Positions 29,401 through 44,400 of a stretch of 64,000 nt of DNA are shown here, in pieces. The DNA comes from Trichopria drosophilae (Eukaryota > Arthropoda > Insecta > Hymenoptera > Diapriidae). The DNA is taken from assembly GCA_030407085.1 (NCBI GenBank), contig CM059584.1, forward strand, positions 127,195,001 to 127,259,000. The letters are read 5' to 3'. Under the pieces are notes generated by a model, which was given only the letters and a program-made list of their open reading frames with translations, did not search any database and was not told the origin of the DNA. The position numbers and the translations under genes are program-made. Numbering within the stretch: the stretch's first letter is position 1; each line of letters starts with the position of its first letter.

Positions 29401-32400
29401 ATTTCTTGTCTGTTGCTATAAATATTTCCGAAAAATCAAGTTGCAACCGTTTTCAGGTGACTAGCACGGTAATTTTCCAGGAAATTTTTTCTCCGTGCAG
29501 TAAAAAAAGAATAAAACAATCACTGTACAGGAGAATCCCAAAATCACCATTCAAAAATCAAACGCTGAAAAACTAAGATCATAACCTACCTCTATCGCCG
29601 TAATGAGAAAACACTCGATCTAAGAATGTTTCGTCCGTGCCACCTGGACACACAGCTTCCTCGTCTAGGAGCCAAAGTAATCCTTTTCGTTCCATCTGCC
29701 TGGTACTACTCAGGTCACTTTGGCTAGTTCGAAGCATTGTTGCACTTTGCGAACTTCCGCGGTCCATCATCGAGACCAACGCCTGAGGTGATCCTATTCC
29801 TCCTTCGCAGTCGTCCTCGTAATCAACGTCGATTCCCTCCTGGACGTATCTAAGGCGGAAAACATGACGTTATCGACGAGGAAACCCTTTGGGGGGTTAA
29901 TTGCTACTTATCGAGTGATTCATGATCTCACCTGTCTTTAGGCGCTACTAAAGCACTGTGGTAGAAAAGTAGCTGTAGGCGCTCCTGCAGATAATTGTGG
30001 CAAAGATCTTCGAAACTCGCGCCTGTCTGACGACCGCAAGTTGCTGGATTCTGGAAGCCTGGTGCATCACATAGCAATAGCGATGACACGGTATGTACTG
30101 GTGATGAGATAGACCTGAAATTTTTATTTCGGTTCAATTTCTTTAATAGTTTTAAAAAATAGTTGTTTTATTTTAACCCATTAACGCCCAAACAACACTT
30201 TTTCTTGCTTCAATTTCAATCAAGTATTTCGTATCAAAATCAAAGTTCAAAAAAATTGAAAGGTACATATCCTACTGTTTTCGAGGTCGCTCTTCAAGAT
30301 TCCGAGGTCAAAATAGAGTTTCAGCCATCAGGAATTCCAATATGGCGCCGAATTTGACAAAAATTTCCATAAAATTCGAAAATATTTATCCTTAAGAATT
30401 TTTTTCGAGGCATTAGAATATAGGGATTGTATTGAAACGATGAACGATGGTGATCGGAATACTTGAATTTAAAAAAAAATTTTTACTTGTATACCCCACA
30501 TCATTCTAACGACTTCAAAATGGCGTTGACAATGAAAATTTCTTTAAAAGATTCTGAACGCTCTAACTAAACAACGACGAGTTTTTTTAAAAAAATGTTA
30601 AAAATGAAAAGTACTTAGAATTCGTCGAGAAATATAGTGGAATTTTTTCAGATTTTTTTCATGACATTTTGAGAAATTTTTTTTTTCAAAATTTGTTTCA
30701 AAATTTTAATTTATTTGCGAAAAATTTAGATTTAGTGTACTCTCTGACGAATTCTAAGAGTCTTTTGTTCTTTGCAATTTTTTCAAAAAGTTGACAGCTT
30801 TCGAGAAAAAAAATCCTAAAATATTCGAAAATTATCAACTTTTACAAAGAATTGCAAAGAACAAAATACTCTTAGAATTACGTCAGAGAAAACACTAAAT
30901 TTTTTTCAGAATTTTTCGTAAATAAATTACAATTTTGAAAAAAATGTTAAAAAAAAATTTCTGAAAATGTCTTGAAAAAAATCTGAAAAAATTCCACTAT
31001 ATTTCTCGACTAATTCTAAGCACTTTTCATTCTTAGCATTTTTTTAAAAAAGCTCGTGGTTTTCTAGTTAGAGCGTTCAGAAACTTTTAAAGAAATTGTC
31101 ATTGTCGACGCCATTTTGAAGTCGTTAGAATACTGTGGGGTATACAAGTAAAAATTTTTTTTTAAATTCAAGTATTCCGATCACCATCGTTCATCGTTTC
31201 AATACAATCCCTATATTCTAATGCCTCGAAAAAAATTCTCAAGGATAAATATTTTCGAATTTTATGCAAATTTTTGTCAAATTCGGCGCTATATTGGAAT
31301 TCCTGATGGCTGAAACTCAATTTTGACCTCGGAATCATGAAGAGCGACCTCGAAAACAGTAGGATATGTTTTCAATTTTTTTTGAACTTCGATTTTGATA
31401 TGAAATACTTGATTAAAATTGAAGCCAGAAAAAGTGTTCTTTGGGCGTTAATGGGTTAATGCAGGATTGAAATATTGCAGTTTAGTATTAGAATTGAATT
31501 AATGGACACCATCAAGATAATATACTAATTTCGAAATACCTTCTGTTAGTCATAATAAAACATTCTTTTAAAATAGGAGAGTTTATTACAGTTTCGTATA
31601 ACCTGTCAAAAACAAATGCTGAAGACGGAGGATTTTACTAGTTATAATATTTCTTTTAAGGGCTATAATACACTTTTTAAAAGATAAGGGATAGTAACTT
31701 ATAAAATACACTTTTCTCAGTGTAAATTAGTTAAATTATTACCTATTTATCTTACTAACGGCTATTAGAAGAATCGTTCTACTCATTAACTCTTTGTCAA
31801 AAATTAAATCGTTACCCATTAATGCCTGAATGTCCAAAAAATCGTACAGTAACTTTGAACTAAAATCTTTTAATGAAATCGCGGAAATTTCTATTTGGCA
31901 TAAGATGTTCTAAACGTGTTCAGGTGTGCTCTACATGATGCGAGTTAGAAAAGTGAAAAATTTCATTTTGTATTGTTTTTTGATAAATTTATAGCGTTTT
32001 TACGGGATTTTTTCGTAGAAAATCACCATTTTTTAACAGAAAATATATGTTTATCATATATAGTGTTTGTGCCAACAAACTATGGATGTAGATTTTTTCA
32101 AAATTTTTTTTCCAAAAATAGAAAGCTTTGGAATGCAAAAAATATCACTAGCTCGGGCATTATCAGAGTTGTTCAGTTTTTTTCACTATTATAATCCCCG
32201 ATTATTCACAAAAGTGTCTATTCCGGGTTTTGGAGGATGCTGATTACAATTTTTCTGTCAGAAATGGAAAATTAAAAATGGCAAAATTTTTTGCATTCCA
32301 AAGTTTCCTATTTTTGTAAAAAAATTTTGAAAAAATCTACATCCATAGTTTGTTGGTACAAACACTAATGAAACGTTTTTAATTAATTTTAATCTCATAA

Positions 32401-35400
32401 ACATATATTTTCTGTTCAAAAATGGTGATTTTCTACGAAAAACTCGCCATTTTTTATATAAATTTATCAAAAAACAATACAAAATGAAATTTTTCACTTT
32501 TCTAAAGGGTCGAATCGTGTAGAGCACATCCGAAAACGTCTAGAACAATTTATGTCAAATAGAAATTTCCGTGATTTCATTGAAATATTTTAGCTCAAAG
32601 TTGCTGTACGATTTTAGGACATTCAGGCATTAACCCATTAACGTCAAGTAAGACACTTTTTTCTTTTAAATTTCAATAAAGAATTTCATATGAAAATCCA
32701 AGTTGAAATAAATTGAAAGGTACATGTCTTACTATCTTCGAGGTCGCTCTTTTCAATGCTGTTGTCAAAATTGAGCTATCTTAATTAGAAAATTAAATAT
32801 TTCGATTTAAATGTCAAAATAACGCGAAAAATCGAGTCTTCTTTTTTATAAAACATTTTTTTCTCATCGAAAGAATATTTGTCGTCAGAAAATTTCTTCA
32901 TTAAACGTGGACCCAATAGTTACAGTATCAAGATCAATTTTTAAATATTTAAAAACTAACATGGTGACCACAAAATGGCGACTGCAATGACAAATTTCTA
33001 ATTAAAACTTAACAATTGTTTTTCTTGAAAACTATAGACTTCAGACAAAATTTTCTAAGAATAAATACGTTTTAGAATGAGTCAAAAAATGCTCCCAAAT
33101 TTTTCCAGAATATATTCTTAAAATTTTTTATTTTTCAAAAATTCGAAATTTTTCAAAAAGTCGTCCAAAAAATCTGAAAAAATTTGAGAGTATTCTTTGA
33201 CCAATTTTTGTTGTACGGAAATTTTTTCTAAAGTCTAAAGTTTTCAAGAAAAAAAATTACTAGTCTTGAAATCTAGAAAAGTTTAATAATTTTTTTGCTT
33301 GAAAACTGTAGACTTTAGAAAAAATTTCCTTAGAACAAAAATGTCTTCGAATTGGTCAAAGAATACTCTCAACATTTTTCAGATTTTTTGGACGACTTTT
33401 TTAAAAAGACTCATTCTATAATCGAAGTCTATAGTTTTCAAGAAAAACTATTGTTAAGTTTTAATTAGAAATTTGTCAATGGAGTCGCCATTTTGTGATC
33501 ACCATGTTAGTTTTTAAATATTAAAAAAATTTATCATAATACTATAACTATTGGGTCCACGTTTAATGAAGAAATTTTCTGACGACAAATATTCTTTCAA
33601 TGAAAAAAAAAAATGTTTTATGAAAAAGAACACTCGATTTTTCGCGTTATTTTGACATTTAAATCGCCATATTTAATTTTCTAATTAAGATAGCTCAATT
33701 TTGACAACAGCATTGAATAGAGCGACCTCGAAAATAGTAAGACATGTACCTTTCAATTTATTTCAACTTGGATTTTCATATGAAATTTTTGATTGAAATT
33801 TAAGTGAAAAAAGTGTCCTTGACATTAATGGGTTAATGGGTTAATTAAGTTTTCACATGAAAATTTGTTATGTTAAGACTATTTCAACACGGGGTACAGA
33901 AGGAATCACATACATTGCAAACAATAAAAATAAATGTACCATGTATACTTTACATATATACGAGTTATATATGTTATATATTACTTAACACATTAAATAA
34001 TAAAGTTTTAAATTAAGTTTGTTCCATATTTGCCGGTTTTGTTATTACTTCTGCATACACTGCCAATTTGGAGCAACGTCTGCCAACTTAAGGCAAGTTT
34101 TTCTCTTTTTAAATTGCTTGTAACTTTTTTGTTTATTAAGCTACTAACAAATTTAAAAAACAAAAAATTGCCTCTTTATTAATTATTTTGTATGCCGCAG
34201 AGAGCGTTTAAAATTTTATGACCTGACGAATTCTACAGTCATTTGAACAAAAAACCAACAAATTAGGGTTCTTTCCCCTATATTTTTCACAATAAAATAA
34301 TTTAATACTAATCAGTTCAATTATTAATAGCGTTTACATTCTCTCTGATGCTGTCATGTATTCAGTTCAGATGTTATATATCAAGTTCCAAGGATTGTCA
34401 TTAAAACTGTTCTCTCAAAAATGCGAAAAGTACGAAGGCATACAGTAAATCGGTATTGTGTTTGTATATTTTGTTTAGCGAAAAATCGACTATGATTCAT
34501 ATTAATGGTGCAGTAAGTGATTGAGTAAAAAAATATGCTTATAATGATGAAAAAGAGGAATATTAGCAGATGGTACTATGCTCTTCTTGTAAATGAGATT
34601 TTTATCGGAATGGAAACGATTTAACCAAAAGAGTCAATCCATCAGCGTTTATACAGCTGCAATTTTTAAAATAATGACACGGCTCTAAGTATAAATATTC
34701 GTAATTTTACTTTCTGTGAGAAAGCTCGAAAACCATCAGCGAAATTGAATGAAAATACTCTCCGACATCAGATAAACATACTAACTGATCTGAAAATACC
34801 TGAATAGTTTCTTTTTTATGTTTGACAAAAATAGTGTACAAAAGAATTAAATTTATTTTTAATCAAAGTAATATTAATCGTCTTTAAATATTCTTGTTGC
34901 AATCCGCATTTTTCTGAAATTTGAAGTGGTCCTAGTAATATTAGAAAGAAGTTAAACTAGATTAAGAAACTAACGGACTAATATTTAATTATTTTAGAGA
35001 GAAAAATATAATATAAAAAGAAAAATATATACATAAACAGGGTTTATTCGACAATCCCTTTAGTGTTTGTTTTCATTTTAGGCTTAAATTACTCAAAAGC
35101 AGAAATTAAATTCAAATTAAAGAGAACTGACAAGGGGAACCCATGGTCGGGGGGTCACGATTTTTGTCGGCAATTTTGGTACGTATTCTAGGGCGAAAAT
35201 AAAAATATACGTGTTTCAGCGTTTTATCGAATGCGCTTTGGTTGTTATACAATAAATTATTGAAATTCACCTTCTTATTGCCATATATGGGCATTGTTCT
35301 AGAACTTTTAAACTTTATGTTGTCGCTCATTATGATACCATAAAAATTTTAAATATAACTTTGTAACACTACAGATCAACAAATTTTTGTTCGATTTACA

Positions 35401-38400
35401 TGTAATAAGTGTTTATTACTAATTACAGATATGTAGAAAACAATGAGAGTAAATAAAAGTAGTGAATTTGCCTGTTTTTGGTGCGCGACACTCACTACAT
35501 TTTTTCAGTTTTAACACTGAAACTTTTTGCACCTTTTTTTTATGGTCTGTGGTTTTTTGTAGAAGTATTTGAGAATGTAAACAAATGAAAAATCCTTAAC
35601 TTAATGATGTGCCTCACTGAGGAATAAAATTATATACCTTCAAACTTGCGAGATAACTTTTTTTTATAGTTGACAATTTAGCAATCAACCTTAGATAATT
35701 TTTTTCACATTGGTTTTTAAGAAAGCACACAACAGGGGTACATTACCTATATGATAAGAAGTAATTTGAGCCTTTTCCCGAATGTGTGCCACCTATACAT
35801 AAAAAATGCGACCACGTCAAACTTTAAATTTCCAAGCGAAACTCACTTTGAAAAATCAAATTATTTAATGGCACATCTACAATTTAGCTTCTAAGTACTT
35901 TGCAATCATTGTGATCTTTTCTCCTAAGTTATTAAAGTATTTATAAATTTTGTGTTTTTTTAATACCACAAAAAACACACTTTTTGACAATAATAAAATG
36001 ATTATTTTTTAGAAATCATTTTAATTTTTTAGTATCCTTAATGTTAAATCATGTATTTGGATTTCAAATTTTAATGAAAACTGACTTTGGATTTGTAATC
36101 AGTGGCCTCAAAAACCCTAACATATCAAATTTTATAAAAATCAAAGAAATTTTGTAAAAATAGTCCGCCATATTTAATCCATTATTTTAAATTTGAACTA
36201 TTAACTAGACGTTTAATTTTATATACTAGCTTCTAAAAATTGGGCCATAAGCAAAAGAACTCAATTTTTTATGTATATTAAACGTTACAAAACTAAAAAC
36301 TAATTTTACGAGTAACGTAACATGTTACATTAAAAAAAATACATTGTGTATAAATGAGTCACGCAACGTTTTTTCTGTCATTTGATCAATTCTAAAGCCA
36401 ATAAAATTAATTTCATGAATGTGCCTAAAAAAAAATGCAATTTTCTTCAACTTCAAAGTTTAAAAGTTAGGGTTTTTGAGGCCACTGATTACAAATCCAA
36501 AGTCAGTTTTCATTAAAATTTGAAATCCAAATACATGATTTAACATTAAGGATACCAACAAATTAAAACGATTTGTAAAGAATAATCATTTTATTATTGT
36601 CAAAAATTGTGTTTTTTGTTGTATTAAAAAAACACAAAAGTTACAAATACTTTAATAACTTAGGAGAAAAGATCACAATGATTGCAAAGTACTTAGAAGC
36701 TAAATTGTAGATGTGCCATTAAATAATTTGATTTTTCAAAGTGAGTTTCGCTTGGAAATTTAAAGTTTGACGTGGTCGCATTTTTTATGTATAGGTGGCA
36801 CACATTCGGGAAAAGGCTCAAATTACTTCTTATCATATAGGTAATGTACCCCTGTTGTGTGCTTTCTTAAAAACCAATGTGAAAAAAATTATCTAAGGTT
36901 GATTGCTAAATTGTCAACTATAAAAAAAAGTTATCTCGCAAGTTTGAAGGTATATAATTTTATTCCTCAGTGAGGCACATCATTAAGTTAAGGATTTTTC
37001 ATTTGTTTACATCCCCAAATACTTCCACAAAAAACCACAGACCATAAAAAAAAAGGTGCAAAAAGTTTCAGTGTTAAAACTGAAAAAATGTAGTGAGTGT
37101 CGCGCACCAAAAACAGGCAAATTCACTACTTTTATTTACTCTCATTGTTTTCTACATATCTGTAATTAGGAATAAACACTTATTACATGTAAATCGAACA
37201 AAAATTTGTTGATCTGTAGTGTTACACAGTTATATTCAAAATTTTTATGGTATCATAATGAGCGACAACATATAGTTTAAAAGTTCTAAAACAATGCCCA
37301 TATATTCAGTTTCCTAAATATTAAAAGTGTCGCGGAATACTCCTATACATATATGACTAGAGTATGGTATGATTCCACCTTTGTACATAGTTTCAATGGA
37401 ATCCTAATATTCTATACTTTTTGGCAATTTGAGTTTTGATAACTAAAACTCAACCTTTTCACCTCAGAATCTTGAAGAGCAACCTTAAAATTGATAGGAT
37501 ATGTACATTTTAAATGTTTTCAACTTTTGATACGAAATACATGATTGAAATTGAAGCAAAATGAAAGTGTATTTTGGGCGTTTTAATGGGTTAATATTAA
37601 TGTAAAATATAATGTAAAATTAATTATATTTTAATTTTTATAATAATTTAAGCCTCTGCATTCCGCCAATAGAATTTATAATTCATGCAATGGTATACAT
37701 TGATTTACGAAAATTATTAGTTTCCCCCAATAGAATAATCATTAATCTTTTATTTAATATATGAATCATTCTTCGAAAAAGTGTAAAATCGACTTTATAC
37801 GTTATAAAATTCAAAACAGTAAAAATTATTATGGAAAATTATACATTGATATGTTTAGTTATTTTAGCGATGTAAAAAAAAAGTTTTGATTATCGCATAT
37901 TACTGATGATGCGCGTCTAATACTAAAAGTAATCGAAATTGTAGAACGATTGTCTGTATCTACATTTAATTTTTTTTGTACTGGAAATGGCATGTATTCT
38001 GTACTTACATTTACTTTTTAAGATACGGGGACATATTTTACAAAGCCATAACAATTATCAGAAACGTTATAGTGAAATTGTCACAGCACCAATTGTTTTT
38101 TATAAGTTAAACAGATCATAACCACTTTTAAACAAATTTAATCATTCACATGAAAGAGAATGACAGTGATTGAAAACGTGTTATATATACCTGGGGACAG
38201 CCAGGAGGCTTACCTTTCGGACATTTAGCAATATGTGAAAATGTTATCATGCAATTTGAACAAATTATCTCTTGTGCAATGTTTACAAAAAAGTATAAGG
38301 CGCAAGAAAAAAAATGTTTGCAGAATAAATTCCATTATTTGGATAAAATATTAACTGAGGACATAAAATTACACTTTTCTGGAGAATGACCCATTATACT

Positions 38401-41400
38401 AAATTCTCTAAAATTCTTAAAATGAAAACTCCCAAATCTCACTGTATAAAAGTTCCAATTGGACCACTGTCAGTTAAAGTGGTCAAATCGGCCCTTTTAT
38501 TAAGCGAAATTTTACTGTTACACTGTTTACACTGTGGGAAAGGAACGTTTACTAAAGCAGGCTTCTTAATAGTTAACAAATCGTATATTTAAATACGTCG
38601 AATCGAATAATTTGTTAAGTATGAAATAATTATTTATTTCATATAAAGCTAACATTTCTTTGGAGCACACAACGCATTTTCTATCTTAAGAAATGTCTAT
38701 TAAATGCAACCAAACATTTCTTAATAGTTAAGAAACCGATTGTATACATGTGTAGCTATAAAGTAATGATTTCTTAATAGTTACAGAATATAATGGTGGG
38801 AGTCGCAACGCATCGTAACATAACCTCAAATGAAAACACGGATGTTTTGTTTGGTTTTTCAAGAACGATTGAGTGCCATTGCAATTCGGTGGTTGTTATT
38901 ATGAAAATAAATCAATTAAAGATATTATTTATACGTTGTCTTAAATATGCGCGTTTTATAAACAAATACATCGAATAAGACACATGTCTCATGTCATATT
39001 TATGAATTTGCGCAGCTGCGGAGTTCGAAGTATACATTTCTTAACTATTAACAAATGATCAATTCTGATGTAAGAAATAAAAATGTTAATATTAAATAAA
39101 TTGCCTTTAATATTAAAATACCCTTTTTACATTAAAGAAAATGATGTTAACTTTTCAATTGAATGATATTTCTTTGCAATAAACAATCCCTTTTCCACAG
39201 TCTACAGTGAGATTTCCGAGTTTTCACTTCAACGATTTTAGAGTGTACATAATCGTTACTAGTTTATTTTAAATATTATTCAAACGGAGTATGATTTTAA
39301 TGATGAAGATCACTTACAAGATTACAACAATTTCAGAAGCGAATTCGATATTCCCAATCAGATTTTGGATCGAATTGAAGTAGCTTTAAGAATTAATTCG
39401 ATAAGTAATCAAAAAGTGCCAAAATGAAGGAAACATCCCGAAAGAAACTTGATACAATTGCACGTTTTTACACAATAAAAATGTTTCCAATGAAAATCAT
39501 AAAATTCGGACTCAATTAGATGTTGAAAATGATGAAAACATCAATGAAAATATTACCGAATATTTCAGTGAGGTATGTGAAAGAAAGGAAGTTTAGAAAT
39601 CTATTATTTCTTTCGAATTCTTAGAATTTCCCATAAACAAAGGCGTTAAATTGTAAATATTTTCAAAACTTTTGTATTGCTGTATATTAACGATTTTAAG
39701 TGCAAACAAATATAGAAGTACCAATAATGCGTTCCTGGAAATTCTAATCAGTCCACCGAAAATTAGAAAAGTAGAATAAAAGGAACAGCAGATTTCATAC
39801 TTTGTATTCCTTTTAGTTTAGTGACGTGGGTGTTCGACTTCGAAACATGTGTGAACACTGTCAACAACGTCATTTTTAGATGCTCCGCAAATTCGCAAAA
39901 TATATCCGAACATCTAAAAATGGCGTTGTTGATGTACAACTTCCTGTTATCGGTTGACAACATATTTACTAATTGTGTCTAAAATTAAGAATGGACGATA
40001 ATAATAAAAATCATTATTTACTTTAATAATTACGTAATGTTTCACCGAATCAGTAAAATGTTCGTAGAACTAAAAAAAAGTAGGTGAAAAATTACTAAAG
40101 CAGAAAAGAAATTTATTATGTTATCATATATATGTCAACATTTTTTATTATTATTTTAATTTATATTTAATTTAGATTTGAGTTTAGATTACTTTCTTAT
40201 TGACTTTAAGAATCTATACCTCTTCAATCCGCTATTATTTCAACAGATTTTAAACATTACTAAGAACGACAAAACTACGAAAGTATTAAAAAGTATTGAA
40301 TACATTTTTATGTTTCCTTTAATTCAATTATTTTTAATTCAATGAATAAAATCTCAACCCATCATAATTTACTTCTAAGAAGCACACGTCTGTCTTGTTC
40401 ATTTTCCCAACTTATGTCAACTAGGATGCCAAAAAACGTAATTTTGGAAAACTAGCTCGACTACAATCTTATTTCCAAAATTCCCCCACTTGAGAAAGAG
40501 CATTTTTCATAATTACTTGTTGACTAGAGCAGCAACGCAGTGAAATACTTCGGAGTAGAGGCCAATCAGTAAACCTTCCAGAGCATCAAGTCCAGTGACA
40601 TCTCTACCCTGATCAGTAGGACTTGGTGTTCTCAAAGCTGGTCTGGGTGCATTAGGTGTTCCACCACCTCCGTTGCAAGCAAATACCAATCTACTCAATT
40701 CCTCCACCGAAGTTCCTAGTAAATTTGCAGCTTTTTCAGCGCAATCGACCCGAGAAAACTGCCATCTACTTTGGGAGCTAGTTCCAGCTTTGACAGCACC
40801 AGCGCAGCTCAGATGATAAATACCAGCCAGCACTAGCCAAATAGCTTTCTGTTCTGCTTCTGTGACCCCAAGAACTTTGAAAGCTGCGGTGATGCGATTA
40901 AATTCAACCATAGCACGTTGTTTGTCCTCATGTTTTTGAAGAGGTGTCACAAAAGGATTGTTCTCGGCGACGAGATTCGTTAGATTTAACTCTTTACGAA
41001 GAGTACCTTCTGCTCCCGCTAGTAGTCGATAGATGGCGTGGAATGTAGGATCTCCACTCATTCTTCGACCCATTCTGGATTTTTCTAAGAGTAACACCTG
41101 CAAAATGATTAAAATGCTTAGACCTTTAACTATCAGTTGCAACTAAAACCTTGAAATTATATTTTGTCATGTGTTCGACTTATCTGTTTGATATAACAGG
41201 ATGCAAAATTAAATAGACAATGTTTATTTCCTGTGTAAGACAATATTTAAAAAATACCATCACTATTTTATGTTAATCACATGGTTGCTAATTTCAGGAT
41301 GTCCTTACCTGCAACGAAGCAGATGCAATTTGTCCAGACTGATCAAAGTCCAGACTAAACAATTGTGTGAAACGAGTCGCATTGGAATTGATATGTGTAC

Positions 41401-44400
41401 GACTGTTTCCAAACGCTTCCAGGACGCTAAAAAGTGCATTCAGCTTGTCTATTGTCAAAATCTTATTGACCGATCCAGCGGCGAGTACCAAATAGTGCAG
41501 GGCATGTTTGAAATTCGTTGTTTTTCCTGCTCCGCTACGACCGAGGAATAACAAGGAATGGTCCCTTCGTGTTGCCAACATCCCCCTGTAGGCAGACTGC
41601 ACCATGGCATAGATATGTGGTGGCATATCTTCGTTTTTGCAGCCTTTGAACATCTGCATCACCTGTTTTATAGCAAATAATTAGTACATGTGCTTAATAG
41701 ACATCCTAAAGATACCTTTGAATTGAGAAACAATGTAATTTGTTATTTTAATCTATTGTGCCATCATTCAATCAGGTTTCGGTCATTTACCAGTCAGATT
41801 CAAAAATGCACTATACTATTTTCCTGCACTGAAAGAAATTTTTTACTAATAGTTAATGTAAGCTAATTTCAAGGCTCTTACAATAATCTAAATTCTCTTA
41901 GCTTAACTGTAAAACTATAAGTGTAACTGTAAAATTGAGATCGACAGGTGACTTTCAGATGAAAATACCAGCACTTTCCTGCATGTCAGTAATGTTATTG
42001 TATATTAACTCATATATTTTGACAGTCAAGGAGCGTTCGTTAACTGTTAATAAAGCTTACATTAAATTCTGTCGTTTGAACAGCGCATGTCAACAACGCG
42101 TCGAAAATTCGCAGGGAATCGAGTAACTGCGCGTGTGTATGTTTGTTTATCTCTGTTTCGGCGAAACTTTGCTATGAAGCTATTACATTAACTGTAAACA
42201 AACATTTCTCTCAGTGTATACTTCCAAATCTTCCACTTATCGAAGTATACAAACTTTATGCAACAAAGGCAGAAAAGAGTTTCTAACCTATACGAAATGA
42301 TAACAAACTACATTATACTCTTTGTGTTACATAAAATATACTAGTATTCGCTAGTGATCTCATCGTTAATATTTAAATTTCTTATCTTAACTATTAACAT
42401 AACAAGTGTAACCGATGCCAGGATTACAGAAACTTTAGGACAAAGTACTTTATTTTAGGTTCAGAATCTAAATTCTCTTAGCTTAACTGTTAAGCTATTA
42501 GGTTAACTGTAAAGAAACATTTCTCTCAGTGATGGATACTTTTTTTCACTTAGTGAGTGATCCAAAGATAAAATAACCTCGCTAAATATTCATGGCGGTG
42601 AATTATTCGAAGCCATTTTTCCTCTGTGCAATTGTTTCCACAGACGTGGTAATTTATTATCAAAATTACACAGTAGTGATAAAGAAGAACTTTCTTAAAT
42701 CCAAAAATGATTTTCAGGAAAAATGTTATTGCTGAATAATACCTTTCTTAATACTCTTGGAAATGTTGCGAGATAGGACCGTTTCTTGAATGACTTAAAA
42801 CCGAATAAACAAATTGTTGAAGAAAACAACCGTATATTTTGAGACATGTTAAATGCTTTATTCTAAACACTTTCTATTCGATACAATTTTTTCTTAAAAT
42901 TGACGGTACTGGAATGAAAAAGTAAGAAAATTTACTCTGGTAATACATCATTCCAGACACCATTCAGATTCATTTTTATAGCCATATAACATTTGTGTTA
43001 AAATTTAAAAAAATTGATAGAGAAAATTCTGTGACTTGTGAAGAAACAATGGGCTTCTATTGAAATGCGAAAACTTAATGAGTTTACGGGTTTACGATTT
43101 GCATAAGGTATATGCTCCAAGTTTGAAACTTGCTTTCGAGAACAATTGAGGTTTAAAAAACAAAAACGTTTTTATAATACGTTTAAGAGGATAATATTCA
43201 GAGGATAATATTTCCCTTTGAACGCTCCAAATAATAACTATTTTTATTATTAGTTTTGTTTGGATGCGGATCGAAAAACCGACAAATAAAAAATCTGACA
43301 GGACAACAAACCGACAATCATTAAGTCAACAGTCGAAAAGCAGACATTCAAAAATAGACACATCGACAAGCAAAGAGTCATTTTTTGAAGTGATGGTTTT
43401 TTAACCTTTCGGCTTTTTTGATTTGTTGGTTTTTCGATCCGCATCCGAAAACACGCATAGCTATGACCACCTCAATCAGACAAAAATATTGAAATTACCA
43501 TGTTGCAAAGATAACAAAATTTGCCAAAAACTTGTTTCGTTTTATTTTCCTTAAACCACATTTCCTTATTTTTCAATATAAATGATGGATTGAGAAGGCT
43601 CTACTCATACTGATCTGTTTTATTCATTTTCCGACGATTCCAAGATGAGATACCATGTACTGAGTGAAGCTATTATATTATTAGAGCTTCATGTATTTGT
43701 ATGTATTTTAAGACAAAAACTGAATAAAAATATGTCGTATAATATATATAAAAAAAATGATAAAAATAATTATTTTTTTCGAGCGTTTAAAGTGATCCCT
43801 TTAAACGTGTTTTCTAAACTTAAATCTATTAGGTGAAACATTTGGAACTGTAAACAAGATAATAAAATAATATACAGCCGTCGTTTTTATATAGTTAATT
43901 TTACTATCTAAATAATAACTTCGACAAATCACCTTAGTGAAGGCAAATAAACATATAGGGGAAGTAGGGGCAAAGTGGGATGGTTTGGGAAAAACTTGTA
44001 TACAAAAAATATGGGGCATAAGAATGGTTAGGTGTGGTTTAGAAACTCTTATTTAGGTCCTCAACTAACTTATTATGAAACGCATTTAAAAAAAAAGTAT
44101 CTGTTTAATATTCCAAATTTCAATTTTACCAAAAACCTTTTTTTGAGAAATCTGAAAATCCAGGGGCAAAGTGGGACGGTGGTTAAAATGACTTCTGGAA
44201 AGGTTTGGCAGAGAGAGAGAAAGAGAGAGAGAGAGGGAAAGAGATTTCTTACTTATCTCTGTGAACCTAAATCAAAACGGAAAACATCCCACTTTGCCCC
44301 AAAATATAATTTTTTTAAACACGTCGTAAAAAATCATCCTCAACCCCAAATGAAACAAATAAAAAACGAAAAAAAGTGTAAGAGAAGACTATTAAGTCAT

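Noticed and set aside
41098..41142. ATG-initiated start for the upper-50K exon
   Set aside because: The extra codons lie in the intron upstream of a good acceptor, and the protein joins in phase to the switch I exon.
41270..41551. 93-codon plus-strand frame
   Set aside because: It is antisense to the P-loop exon of the myosin gene.
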